Shown here piece by piece: positions 7,897 to 16,042 of a stretch of 39,228 nucleotides of DNA; positions within the stretch are counted from its first letter, which is position 1; each line of letters begins with the position of its first letter. Under the pieces are notes generated by a model. That model saw nothing but the letters and a program-made list of their open reading frames with translations, had not been told where the DNA came from and did not search any database. The DNA is taken from positions 1-39,228 of the forward strand of contig NZ_LIPN01000037.1 of the NCBI RefSeq assembly GCF_001418325.1. The letters are read 5' to 3'. Source of the stretch: Streptomyces atriruber. Lineage in GTDB: Bacteria; Actinomycetota; Actinomycetes; Streptomycetales; Streptomycetaceae. The position numbers were made by a program, and so were the translations under genes.

Positions 7897-9469
7897 CGAA
7901 GTTGTGCCGCGGGGGCGGGCAGGAGGTCGCCCACTCCAGCGAGCGGCCGAAGCCCCAGGGGTCGTCGACCTCGACCTTCTTGCCGTACTTCGCGGTTCTC
8001 CAGACGTTGTAGAGGAACGGCAGCGTGGAGAGGCCGAGCAGGAACGCCCCGATCGACGAGACGGTGTTGAGCACCGTGAAGCCGTCCGCCGCCAGGTAGT
8101 CCGCGTACCGCCGGGGCATGCCCTCGGCGCCCAGCCAGTGCTGGACGAGGAACGTCGTGTGGAAGCCCACGAAGAGCGTCCAGAAGTGGATCTTCCCGAG
8201 CCGCTCGTCGAGCATCTTGCCGGTCAGCTTCGGCCACCAGAAGTAGAAGCCGCCGAACGTCGCGAAGACGACGGTGCCGAACACGACGTAGTGGAAGTGC
8301 GCGACGACGAAGTACGTGTCGGTGACGTGGAAGTCGATGGGCGGCGAGGCGAGCAGGACGCCGGTCAGCCCGCCGAAGAGGAAGCTCACCAGGAAGCCGA
8401 CCGCCCACAGCATGGGTGTCTCGAAGGACAGCGAGCCCTTGAGCATCGTGCCCGTCCAGTTGAAGAACTTCACGCCCGTCGGGACGGCGATGAGGAAGGA
8501 CATGAAGGAGAAGAACGGCAGCAGGACCGCGCCGGTGGCGAACATGTGGTGGGCCCAGACGACCACCGAGAGACCGGTGATGGCCGTCGTCGCGCCGACC
8601 AGCGGCAGATAGCCGAAGATCGGCTTCCGGCTGAAGACAGGGATGATCTCCGTGATGATGCCGAAGAACGGCAGCGCGATGATGTAGACCTCGGGATGCC
8701 CGAAGAACCAGAAGAGGTGCTGCCACAGCAGCGCGCCGCCGTTCTCCGGGGCGAAGACGAGCGAGCCGAACCGCCGGTCCGCCTCCAGGACGAGCAGTGC
8801 GGCGGCGAGCACGGGGAACGCGATCAGCACCAGGATCGACGTGAAGAGCACGTTCCAGGTGAAGATGGGCATGCGGAACATGGTCATGCCGGGCGCCCGC
8901 ATCCCGATGATGGTGGTCAGGAAGTTCACCGAGCCGAGGATCGTGCCGAAGCCGGAGAGCGCGAGCCCCATGGTCCACAGGTCGGCGCCGATGCCGGGCG
9001 ACCGCTCCATGCTGTTGAGCGGGGCGTACGCGAACCAGCCGAACGCGGCGGGCCCGCTCGGCACGATGAGCGAGCCGAGGACCATCAGGCCGCCGAAGAG
9101 GAACAGCCAGTACGAGAGCATGTTCAGCCGCGGGAAGGCGACGTCGGGCGAGCCGATCTGCAGCGGCATGATCTCGTTGGCGAACCCCGCGAACGTGGGC
9201 GTCGCGAAGAGCAGCAGCATGATCGTGCCGTGCATGGTGAAGGCCTGGTTGAACTCCTCGTTGCTCATCAGCTGCAGCCCGGGGCGGGCCAGTTCGGACC
9301 GCATCAGCAGGGCCAGCACTCCGGCGATCAGGAAGAAGACGAACGAGGTGATCAGGTAGAGGTGGCCGATCTTCTTGTGGTCCGTGGTGGTCAGCCAGTC
9401 CACGACGATCCGGCCGGGGCGCCGATCCCGCACCGGTGGTTCGGCCGCCCGTGCAGTTTCGGTCCCCAT
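7760..9469 (-). CDS. ctaD: Cytochrome c oxidase subunit I (aa3-type haem-copper oxidase), orphan paralogue
   Basis: 569 aa from ATG 9469, chosen because AAGGGG lies just upstream; an in-frame ATG at 9487 is possible. It has 12 predicted membrane helices. Ligands are visible: H80 (FTMHGTIM, low-spin haem), H258 and Y262 (GHPEVY, CuB and cross-linked Tyr), H307-H308 (WAHHMF, CuB), and H391/H393 (HFHY, haems). E260 of GHPEVY and K334 of VPTGVK are the expected D- and K-channel residues. It should reduce O2 to water and pump protons. Subunits II, III and IV and the bc complex are not next to it, so it must borrow them from the main oxidase locus. Its 3' end overlaps the convergent WYL regulator. 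Confidence 0.95.
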   Translation of the reverse strand: MGTETARAAEPPVRDRRPGRIVVDWLTTTDHKKIGHLYLITSFVFFLIAGVLALLMRSELARPGLQLMSNEEFNQAFTMHGTIMLLLFATPTFAGFANEIMPLQIGSPDVAFPRLNMLSYWLFLFGGLMVLGSLIVPSGPAAFGWFAYAPLNSMERSPGIGADLWTMGLALSGFGTILGSVNFLTTIIGMRAPGMTMFRMPIFTWNVLFTSILVLIAFPVLAAALLVLEADRRFGSLVFAPENGGALLWQHLFWFFGHPEVYIIALPFFGIITEIIPVFSRKPIFGYLPLVGATTAITGLSVVVWAHHMFATGAVLLPFFSFMSFLIAVPTGVKFFNWTGTMLKGSLSFETPMLWAVGFLVSFLFGGLTGVLLASPPIDFHVTDTYFVVAHFHYVVFGTVVFATFGGFYFWWPKLTGKMLDERLGKIHFWTLFVGFHTTFLVQHWLGAEGMPRRYADYLAADGFTVLNTVSSIGAFLLGLSTLPFLYNVWRTAKYGKKVEVDDPWGFGRSLEWATSCPPPRHNFVTLPRVRSESPAFDLHHPEYAAFAARDADRVPEDPQTDHPGPGPG

Positions 9470-9883
9470 CGCCCGCCCCTTCGCCATCGCGTCCCGGGCC
9501 CGCCCGAAGCCTGTTCGAAGCCCACCCATGATGCTCGCGTCGCCCCGGCTCCGACAGAGGGCGAGCCGGAATGGCGAATTCCCCCACGCGCCGTCACCTC
9601 CCGTGCGACGGCCGGGATTCGGAAATGCGGAGGAGTCCCAAACGGGCCGCGATCTTATTCGGACCGGCAATTTCCGGGAGCGCGGGAGAACCCTTCCGGG
9701 TGATGTGAGGACACTCGTGAATTACGTCGGTACAAGTACGGAACCGCCCATACGTGTGACGGAGTTCGACCGAAACGCACGTCGTGATCCTGTGACAAAA
9801 GCGTGACCGGAGAGGTATCGGTGACCCATGGTGCACGCCTCCCGGCCTTCCCCGCCGGGGCCGTGCCGCCTAACGTGGCGGGC
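9470..9883. other. Intergenic region between ctaD and the I78-family gene
   Basis: About 414 bp separating divergent genes, with stretches that are AT-richer than the surroundings (about 9640-9800). It must carry the ctaD promoter and the promoter of the I78-like gene. I could place only the latter (TAACGT at 9871-9876). No RNA gene, clear hairpin or convincing small ORF was seen in it. Confidence 0.5.
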
Positions 9884-9884
9884 A
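9871..9884 (+). promoter_or_regulatory. Candidate -10 box (TAACGT) for a leaderless transcript
   Basis: TAACGT lies 7 bases before ATG 9884, the spacing expected when the mRNA starts at the initiation codon. No ribosome-binding site is visible. A weak TTCCCC at 9848-9853 gives a 17-bp spacer. The same hexamer at the same distance precedes the PAP2 gene. Confidence 0.4.
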
Positions 9885-10099
9885 TGGCACCTATCCCGAC
9901 CCCTCCCGCAGAGCCCCAGGACAGCCCGGACGGTTACGTGGGCCTGCCGGCCGACGGCGCCGAGCGACAGGCGCGCGAGCGCGGCTGGTCCACCGTCAGG
10001 TCGTTGCAGCCGGGCGCGATGATCACGATGGAGTACCTCGCGGGGCGGCTCAACTTCGAGGTCAAGGACGGCGTCGTGGCGCGCTGCTGGAAGGGCTGA
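9884..10099 (+). CDS. Peptidase inhibitor I78 family-like protein
   Basis: 71 aa. The segment from GYVGLPADGAERQARERGW to TMEYLAGRLNFEVKDGVVARCWKG matches the small inhibitor I78 fold pattern: a G-x3 start, a short helix, a middle R..QPGAMITMEY stretch, and a final R-L-N-hydrophobic-V-D/K-x4-V-x2-C core. Family members inhibit serine proteases (known for the fungal founding member). There is no signal peptide, so an intracellular target would be needed. The start at ATG 9884 gives the normal family length and sits 7 bases after a -10-like box; the longer in-frame GTG at 9803 lacks support. A strong hairpin follows at 10151. Confidence 0.75.
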   Translation: MAPIPTPPAEPQDSPDGYVGLPADGAERQARERGWSTVRSLQPGAMITMEYLAGRLNFEVKDGVVARCWKG

Positions 10100-10150
10100 G
10101 CCCCGCCCCGGCGGTGTGACACGGCGGAGAACACGAGAACGCACACGGCA

Positions 10151-10185
10151 GAAGGCCCCGGTTCCGCAACGGAACCGGGGCCTTC
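10151..10185. terminator. Bidirectional hairpin terminator
   Basis: A perfect 15-bp stem (10151-10165 with 10171-10185; arms begin gaaggccccgg) with a 5-base loop gcaac. It lies between two convergent genes, the I78-like gene (+) and the PAP2 gene (-), and fits termination of both. There is no long T-tract, which is usual in Streptomyces. Confidence 0.8.
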
Positions 10186-10232
10186 GCGGTGCGGGGGATG
10201 GGCTGTGCGTACCGGCCCCCGCCGTCCGTGGG

Positions 10233-11255
10233 TCAGCCGCCCGCCACCGGGCGGGCCGACGGGGTGCCGCGCGACACGCGGTCGGGGTGCGGCGGGCGGC
10301 GGCTGCCCGCCGGGGTGACCGGGGTCCGCTCGGAACGGGCCGTGTGCGGTCCGGGCGCCAGATAGGCCGGGGGGCGTGCGCCGCGGGCGGCCGCGACCGG
10401 CTCGCGCACGGGCCCGTCGCCGTCGGGGGCCGAGCGCTGCGGGACCATCGCGGGGGCGCCGACCGGCGAGGGCTCCGGCACCGTGATGATGCCGGTGCGG
10501 CGGGCCCGCCAGGCCTCGCGGACGCTGAAGATCACGGCCTCGACCCGGGCGATCAGCGACTCGAACCAGGGCAGCGCGAGCAGGATGAGCAGGCCGGCGG
10601 CCCAGCCGAGGAAGACGTCGCTCAGCCAGTGCGTACCGAGGTAGACGGTGGTGAGGCCGACGCTCAGCGAGACCACCGCGGAGAGCGCCGACAGATAGCG
10701 GCGGGTGCGCGGGGTCGAGGCGAGATAGGCCAGGATTCCCCAGGTCACGACGGCGTTGGCGGTGTGGCCGGAGGGGAATATATCGCCGCCGAGCCACATC
10801 TCGTTCGAGCCGATCACGGTCGCGTAGTGCGGGCCGAGGCGGCCCATGCCGATCTTGGCGGCGCCCACGGTGATGTTGAGCAGGAGGAGGGCGGCGCCGA
10901 ACATGAGGAGCGGGCGCAGCGTGTGCTGCCGCCAGGAGCGCCAGCCGAGCCAGGCCGCGACCATCACGGCCGTCGGGCCGCGCTGGCCGAGGACGACCCA
11001 GTAGTCCAGGAAGGCGTGGATCTCCGGCCACTGCTGGTAGGGCCGGAAGAACATGACCTGCCAGTCGAACCGCACCAGCCACGAGGTGGTCAGCACGGCG
11101 ACGACGATGGCCAGGTAGAAGGCCAGGGTCGCGCTGAAGAGCACGACCCTGTGCCGGCTCATCCTCGGTACATCGAGGTGGGCCGGTCGTTCCGGCTCAC
11201 GGTCCAGCCGGGCGAAGACCCGGTCAAGACGGGTGAGGTTTCGTTCGGTACGCAC
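10233..11255 (-). CDS. PAP2-superfamily membrane phosphatase-like protein with altered catalytic motifs
   Basis: 340 aa from GTG 11255. Several membrane helices lie between about residues 35 and 235, with a long disordered, Pro/Arg-rich tail from about 255. PAP2 motifs can be aligned: K-IGMGRL-GP for KX6RP, FPSGHT for PSGH, and TT-VYLGT-H-WLS-D for SR-x5-H-x3-D. The central His and the His/Asp of motif 3 are present, but the Arg of motif 1 is Gly and the SR of motif 3 is TT. PAP2 enzymes dephosphorylate lipid phosphates on the outer membrane face; whether this one is active is open. The GTG start lies 7 bases after a TAACGT -10-like box. Confidence 0.85.
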   Translation of the reverse strand: MRTERNLTRLDRVFARLDREPERPAHLDVPRMSRHRVVLFSATLAFYLAIVVAVLTTSWLVRFDWQVMFFRPYQQWPEIHAFLDYWVVLGQRGPTAVMVAAWLGWRSWRQHTLRPLLMFGAALLLLNITVGAAKIGMGRLGPHYATVIGSNEMWLGGDIFPSGHTANAVVTWGILAYLASTPRTRRYLSALSAVVSLSVGLTTVYLGTHWLSDVFLGWAAGLLILLALPWFESLIARVEAVIFSVREAWRARRTGIITVPEPSPVGAPAMVPQRSAPDGDGPVREPVAAARGARPPAYLAPGPHTARSERTPVTPAGSRRPPHPDRVSRGTPSARPVAGG

Positions 11256-11268
11256 CCAATCGACGTTA
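11255..11268 (-). promoter_or_regulatory. Candidate -10 box (TAACGT) for leaderless PAP2 transcript
   Basis: On the minus strand TAACGT (11268-11263) is followed by 7 bases and then GTG 11255. There is no ribosome-binding site ahead of this GTG. Hexamer and spacing are the same as for the I78-like gene. Confidence 0.4.
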
Positions 11269-11503
11269 CAGCGAGTGAGTGCGGCACTAGGCCGAATCAG
11301 TGGCTTTGTGATGACGATGTGATGTGGGATTGATCTCAGGCCGGGGTTTATTCCTGAGGTTTGTTTATTCCGCACCGACCTGCTTAGGCAATTGGTTGAT
11401 CATTTCCGGCGCCGTTTTATGGCCCTTATGAATTCGTTCACCGGGTCCTGGTGTGGAATTTCCCGTTCGATCATCGAGGGGCATGGAAATGATCATGACG
11501 TGA

Positions 11504-12652
11504 TCAGGGCGGGCCCGAGCCGTGCAGCCAGAACGCCCCGTAGACCGCGCTCGCCACGGCCACGACCCCGAGGACCGTCGCCGACCTGGACGTACGCAGC
11601 CGGGCGAGCGCCACGGCGATCGGCAGCAGGAGCGGGAAGGCGGGCATCAGGAGCCGCGGCTTCGAGCCGAAGTAGCCGGCCGCGCAGAGGGCGAGCACGA
11701 CGACGATGCCGCAGTAGACGAGCAGCGGCAGCGGCTGCTTGCGGCGTACGCACAGGACGTACAGCCAGATGACCAGGCCCACACCGACGATGAGACCGAG
11801 GCCCGCGAGGGCGCCGGGCACGGAGGTGAACTTCTCCCCGACGAAGCGCACGAACGCATAGCCGAAGTCGAAGCCGTTGCCCCAGCCCGCCTGGACGTCG
11901 AGATAGCCGAAGAGACCGCCGCCGGTGCGGTGGCCGACCCAGAGCACATAGGCCGCGGCGCCCAGCGGGGCCAGGGCCACCCCGAGGAGCATGCGCCGAT
12001 CCGTCCGGCGCTCCCGGTACACCTGGACGGCGGCCGCCGCCCAGATCGCGGCGACCACCGCCGCGCCCACCGGCCGGGTCAGCCCCGCGCAGGAGGCGAG
12101 CACGCCCGCCGTCACCCAGCGCCCCCTGAGCACCGCGTACAGCGACCAGGCGGCGAGCGCCGTGAACAGGGACTCGCTGTACGCCATCGACTGCACGATG
12201 CCGACCGGCAGCACCGCCCACAGCGCGGCCGCGCAGATCCCGGCCCGCCGCCCGTAGAGATGGTCGGCGACCGCGAAGATCCCGGCGGCGGCGAACAGCG
12301 ACGCGAGCCAGCTCACCACCAGACCCGCGTCGGCGTACGACAAGGGGCTGATCGCCGAGACGAGCCGCTCCAGCCAGGGCAGCAGCGGGAAGAACGCCAG
12401 GTTCGAGTGGACGCTGCCGTCCGGGAGCGTCACTTCCCAGCCGTATCCGTGCTCGGCGACGCGGGTGTACCAGAGCGAGTCCCAGCGGGCGGTCAGCAGC
12501 GTGTGCGGGCTCTTGCCCGCCGCCGCGCCCCAGACCGCGAGCACGGCGACGCCCAGCGCACGCACCCCGGCGTACACGAGGAGCGCCGGCGCCGCGCGAC
12601 GGAGCACAGGGCCCGCCGGGGGTGGCGAGAGGCGTTGATCAAGATCGGTCAC
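11504..12652 (-). CDS. GT-C mannosyltransferase-like membrane protein (PIG-V-like)
   Basis: 382 aa from GTG 12652, with about nine hydrophobic segments. Near the N-terminus RWDSLWYTRVAEHGY carries the acidic D-x-x-W-Y loop characteristic of polyprenyl-phosphate-sugar-dependent GT-C enzymes of the PIG-V type. FFPLLPWLERL and AYSESLFTALAAWSLY are also typical of that group. It should use a lipid-linked mannose donor at the outer membrane face, for protein or lipid glycosylation (family inference). The start fits a leaderless model: GATAAT ends 8 bases before GTG. Longer in-frame starts up to 12802 would add an unlikely Arg/Pro-rich leader. Confidence 0.8.
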   Translation of the reverse strand: MTDLDQRLSPPPAGPVLRRAAPALLVYAGVRALGVAVLAVWGAAAGKSPHTLLTARWDSLWYTRVAEHGYGWEVTLPDGSVHSNLAFFPLLPWLERLVSAISPLSYADAGLVVSWLASLFAAAGIFAVADHLYGRRAGICAAALWAVLPVGIVQSMAYSESLFTALAAWSLYAVLRGRWVTAGVLASCAGLTRPVGAAVVAAIWAAAAVQVYRERRTDRRMLLGVALAPLGAAAYVLWVGHRTGGGLFGYLDVQAGWGNGFDFGYAFVRFVGEKFTSVPGALAGLGLIVGVGLVIWLYVLCVRRKQPLPLLVYCGIVVVLALCAAGYFGSKPRLLMPAFPLLLPIAVALARLRTSRSATVLGVVAVASAVYGAFWLHGSGPP

Positions 12653-12665
12653 GAGCTCGATTATC
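12652..12665 (-). promoter_or_regulatory. Candidate -10 box (GATAAT) for leaderless transcript
   Basis: On the minus strand GATAAT (12665-12660) is followed by 7 bases (CGAGCTC) and GTG 12652. It differs from TATAAT only at the first base. No -35 box is evident. Confidence 0.35.
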
Positions 12666-12881
12666 GGCCGTGGGGGGAACCGGACGCCGCCACGGGGCGT
12701 GGTCGAAGGGCGGGGGCGTGGCGCATGCCACATCACATCCGTACAACCGTGAGAGGTCCGCCACGCGTCACGGGCGAGGACTCGCGTACTCTGACGGCTC
12801 ACTCGCCTTGTCCGTGCCGCCGGAGCTGGGAGTTCTCATCCCGCGGGCCGCCGATGCGAGGGACCACTGGGAGGTACGCAC

Positions 12882-14513
12882 ATGTCCGGGACGACCACGG
12901 CCGCAGCATCGCAGGGCCGTCGGGGATCCGGGGCCGGTGCCGGGGCCAACCGCTGGGTCGTGCTCGTCGTCCTCTGCGTCAGCCTGCTGCTCGTCGCCGT
13001 CGACGCCACCGTGCTGCACGTCGCGGTGCCCGCGGTCACCGAGGACCTGAAGCCCGGCGCCATCGAACTGCTGTGGATCGTCGACATCTATCCACTGGTC
13101 TGCGCCTCGCTCCTCATCCTCTTCGGCACGCTCGGCGACCGCGTCGGCCGCAGACGCGTCCTCCTCCTCGGATACGCCCTCTTCGGCGTCGCCTCGGCGA
13201 TCGCGGCCCTCGCGGACAACGCGCAGGTCCTCATCGCGGCCCGCGCGCTGCTCGGCGTCGGCGGCGCGATGATCATGCCCGCGACCCTGTCGATCCTGCG
13301 TCAGGTCTTCCCCGACCGCCGCGAGCGGGCCGTCGCCATCGGCCTGTGGAGCGCGGTGGCCGCGGTGGGCGCGGCCGTCGGGCCGCTGCTCGGCGGGTTC
13401 CTCCTGGAGCACTTCTGGTGGGGCTCGGTCTTCCTGATAAACATCCCGCTCATGCTGGTCAGCCTGCCCATCGGCCGCTGGCTGCTGCCGGAGTCGACCG
13501 GTGACAGGAACGGGCCGTGGGACGTGGTCGGCGCGTTGATGGCCGCGGCCGGGCTCTTCGGCCTCGTCCTCGGCGTGAAGCGGCTCGGCGGCGGGGAGGA
13601 CCCGCTCGGCCTCACGACCCTGCTCTCCCTCGGCGCCGGCGGCGCCCTGCTCATCGGCTTCGTGCGCAGACAGCGGCGGCGCAAGCATCCGCTGGTCGAT
13701 CTGTCGATGTTCGCGCGGCCCGCGTTCAGCACGTCGGTCGGCTGCATCGTCCTGGCGATGCTCGCCCTCGTGGGCCTCGAACTGATCGCCGCGCAGTACC
13801 TCCAGCTGGTGCTCGGCCTCTCCCCGCTGGAGACGGGCCTGCGCCTGCTGCCCCTCACCATCGCCGCGATGGCCGCGGGCCTCGCGGGTTCGAAGATGCT
13901 CAGCGGTCTGGGGCCGCGCGCGATGGTCTGCGCGGGCTTCTGTCTGACCGCGTTCGCCGTGGTGCTGCTCACCGGCATGGGCGGCCACGCCAACGACGCG
14001 CTGCTCCTCACCGGCTTCGTGCTGCTCGGCTTCGGCCTGGAGACCACCCTCTTCGGTGCGTACGAGTCGATGCTGAGCGAGGCCCCGCAGTCCCAGGCGG
14101 GCGGCGCGGCCGCGATCGGCGAGACGTCCTACCAGCTCGGCGCGGGCATCGGCATCGCGCTGCTCGGCAGCGTGATGAACGCGGCGTACGCGCCGGGCCT
14201 CTCCTCGGTGCACGGGGTGTCGGCGGCGGACAGCGCCGCGGCGGGCCACTCGCTCGGCGAGGCGTACGAGGTCGCTGCGCGGGTCGGCGGCGGGGCGGGG
14301 GACGCGCTGCGGAGCGCGGCGCGGGACTCCTTCGTGCACGGGCTGCATGTGACGTTGCTGGTCAGTGCGGGGCTGCTGCTGCTCGGGGCGGTCGCGGCGC
14401 TGAAGCTGCCGCGGGGGATGGAGTGCGGGGCGCCTGCGGCGCGGCCCGAGCAGGGAGTGCCTGCGCCTCGGGACCCTGCGCGGGTCGGCGCGGGCTCGTC
14501 CGTGGACGTCTGA
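12882..14513 (+). CDS. MFS transporter, DHA2 family (EmrB/QacA-type, 14 TM) drug exporter
   Basis: 543 aa with about 14 predicted membrane helices. The start ATG 12882 is supported by GGAGG seven bases upstream. Motif A is visible as GDRVGRRRVLL between helices 2 and 3, and the antiporter motif C as AVGAAVGPLLGG. The helix 1 sequence LLLVAVDATVLHVAVPAV is typical of DHA2 proteins, which export drugs or antibiotics using the proton gradient. No regulator gene adjoins it. The C-terminal ~40 residues are polar and probably cytoplasmic. The substrate is unknown. Confidence 0.93.
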   Translation: MSGTTTAAASQGRRGSGAGAGANRWVVLVVLCVSLLLVAVDATVLHVAVPAVTEDLKPGAIELLWIVDIYPLVCASLLILFGTLGDRVGRRRVLLLGYALFGVASAIAALADNAQVLIAARALLGVGGAMIMPATLSILRQVFPDRRERAVAIGLWSAVAAVGAAVGPLLGGFLLEHFWWGSVFLINIPLMLVSLPIGRWLLPESTGDRNGPWDVVGALMAAAGLFGLVLGVKRLGGGEDPLGLTTLLSLGAGGALLIGFVRRQRRRKHPLVDLSMFARPAFSTSVGCIVLAMLALVGLELIAAQYLQLVLGLSPLETGLRLLPLTIAAMAAGLAGSKMLSGLGPRAMVCAGFCLTAFAVVLLTGMGGHANDALLLTGFVLLGFGLETTLFGAYESMLSEAPQSQAGGAAAIGETSYQLGAGIGIALLGSVMNAAYAPGLSSVHGVSAADSAAAGHSLGEAYEVAARVGGGAGDALRSAARDSFVHGLHVTLLVSAGLLLLGAVAALKLPRGMECGAPAARPEQGVPAPRDPARVGAGSSVDV

Positions 14514-14555
14514 ACCCCCGGTTCTTGTTCGGGTGCGGGTGGTCTGTGGGGGGTT

Positions 14556-14679
14556 GCGCAGTTCCCCGCGCCCCTAGAAGTGCCCGCCCCGGGTTCTTCG
14601 TCGGGTGCGGGCTGTCGGTGGCTGGTCGCGCAGTTCCCCGCGCCCCTAAAAGCATCCGCCCCCAGTTCCCCGCGCCCCT
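14556..14679. repeat. Cluster of interspersed repeats (core gcgcagttccccgcgcccct)
   Basis: Two full copies of the 20-base core lie at 14556-14575 and 14628-14647, and a shorter copy (cagttccccgcgcccct) at 14663-14679. The first two are embedded in a longer degenerate unit of about 72 bp (gttctt-tcgggtgcggg upstream of each core). A fourth copy lies at 32756-32775, after adhE. They sit between genes and do not code. Confidence 0.85.
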
Positions 14680-14764
14680 CGAGCGTGTGGCCGCACGCCT
14701 GGCGGGGGCGGTCCGCTCTGGACGTGGGGGAGACTGCGTCGTAACGTCAGCGCGAGCCGTAGCT

Positions 14765-14781
14765 AACTACCACTGCTAGTT
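14765..14781. promoter_or_regulatory. Candidate operator upstream of the acyl-CoA dehydrogenase gene
   Basis: AACTA-CCACTGC-TAGTT is an inverted repeat with 5-bp arms and a 7-bp spacer, 20 bp ahead of ATG 14802. Size and place fit a TetR-type repressor site, as often found ahead of fatty acid and acyl-CoA genes. The regulator is not identified. Confidence 0.4.
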
Positions 14782-14801
14782 TTGTGCCGCCGGAGGCCCG
14801 C

Positions 14802-15998
14802 ATGTCCGCAAGCGCCCGCACCCCGCTGCCGCCCTTCGACCCCACCGACCCCCTCGGCATCGACGACCTCCTCGACCCCGAGGACCTCGCGATCCGGGAC
14901 ACCGTCCGCACCTGGGCGACCGACCGGGTCCTGCCGCACATCGCCGACTGGTACGAGAAGGGCGAGCTGCCCGGCATCCGGGAGCTGGCCCGCGAACTCG
15001 GATCCATCGGCGCGCTCGGCATGTCCCTGCAGGGCTACGGATGCGCGGGCGCCAGCGCCGTGCAGTACGGCCTCGCCTGCCTGGAGCTGGAGGCCGCCGA
15101 CTCCGGGATCCGCTCCCTCGTCTCCGTGCAGGGCTCCCTCGCCATGTACGCCATCCACCGCTTCGGCTCCGAGGAGCAGAAGCAGCGCTGGCTGCCGGGC
15201 ATGGCCGCCGGCGAGATCATCGGCTGCTTCGGTCTGACCGAGCCGGACCACGGCTCCGACCCGGCGTCCATGCGGACGCACGCCAAGAAGGACGGGACGG
15301 ACTGGGTCCTCACCGGCCGCAAGATGTGGATCACGAACGGCTCGGTGGCCGGGGTCGCCGTCGTCTGGGCGCAGACCGACGAGGGCATCAGGGGATTCGT
15401 CGTCCCCACCGACGCGCCGGGCTTCTCGGCGCCCGAGATCAAGCACAAGTGGTCGCTGCGCGCGAGCGTCACCAGCGAGCTCGTCCTCGACGAGGTGCGG
15501 CTGCCCGCGGACGCCGTGCTGCCCGAGGTCGTCGGCCTCAAGGGCCCGCTCAGCTGTCTCTCCCACGCGCGCTACGGCATCGTCTGGGGTGCCATGGGAG
15601 CGGCCCGCTCCTCCTTCGAGGCGGCCGTCGACTACGCGCGCAGCCGCGAGCAGTTCGGCCGGCCCATCGGCGGCTTCCAGCTCACCCAGGCGAAGATCGC
15701 CGACATGGCGGTCGAGCTGCACAAGGGCATCCTGCTCGCCCACCACCTGGGGCGGCGGATGGACGCGGGCAGGCTGCGTCCCGAGCAGATCAGCTTCGGC
15801 AAGCTCAACAACGCCCGCGAGGCGATCGAGATCTGCCGCACGGCCAGGACCATCCTGGGCGCCAACGGGATCTCGCTGGAGTACCCCGTCATGCGGCACG
15901 CGACGAACCTCGAGTCCGTGCTCACCTACGAGGGCACGTCCGAGATGCATCAGCTCGTACTGGGCAAGGCGCTCACCGGTCTCGACGCCTTCCGGTGA
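14802..15998 (+). CDS. Acyl-CoA dehydrogenase, glutaryl-CoA dehydrogenase-like
   Basis: 398 aa. ATG 14802 is preferred over the in-frame GTG at 14784 because GGAGG lies 5 bases ahead. The enzyme is an FAD flavoprotein that oxidises an acyl-CoA at C2-C3. The N-terminal segment DPLGIDDLLDPEDLAIRDTV and the middle CFGLTEPDHGSDPASM and KMWITNG segments are characteristic of the glutaryl-CoA dehydrogenase branch. The catalytic base is Glu377 in TYEGTSEMH. In that branch glutaryl-CoA is oxidatively decarboxylated to crotonyl-CoA in lysine and tryptophan breakdown; substrate assignment here is by similarity only. A palindromic operator candidate precedes it, and it stands alone transcriptionally. 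Confidence 0.9.
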   Translation: MSASARTPLPPFDPTDPLGIDDLLDPEDLAIRDTVRTWATDRVLPHIADWYEKGELPGIRELARELGSIGALGMSLQGYGCAGASAVQYGLACLELEAADSGIRSLVSVQGSLAMYAIHRFGSEEQKQRWLPGMAAGEIIGCFGLTEPDHGSDPASMRTHAKKDGTDWVLTGRKMWITNGSVAGVAVVWAQTDEGIRGFVVPTDAPGFSAPEIKHKWSLRASVTSELVLDEVRLPADAVLPEVVGLKGPLSCLSHARYGIVWGAMGAARSSFEAAVDYARSREQFGRPIGGFQLTQAKIADMAVELHKGILLAHHLGRRMDAGRLRPEQISFGKLNNAREAIEICRTARTILGANGISLEYPVMRHATNLESVLTYEGTSEMHQLVLGKALTGLDAFR

Positions 15999-16003
15999 CC
16001 GGT

Positions 16004-16018
16004 CCGGGACCGTCCCGG
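16004..16018. terminator. Short hairpin between convergent genes
   Basis: CCGGGA-CCG-TCCCGG can form a 6-bp stem with a 3-base loop in the 44-bp gap between the acyl-CoA dehydrogenase gene and the convergent sepF-like gene. It could terminate both, but there is no T-tract. Confidence 0.4.
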
Positions 16019-16042
16019 GGGCTCCGGTGAGCGGCCCTGCCC

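Noticed and set aside
7781..9703. A 640-codon plus-strand frame across ctaD
   Set aside because: Antisense to an oxidase with all metal ligands; the product is charged, low complexity and has no motifs.
9594..9836. An 80-codon minus-strand ORF upstream of ctaD
   Set aside because: It lacks a ribosome-binding site and typical codon bias, and lies in the AT-richer promoter region.
14514..14801. Mobile element or insertion sequence near the repeat cluster
   Set aside because: There are no terminal inverted repeats, no transposase and no target duplication; only the interspersed repeat cores and an operator candidate are present.
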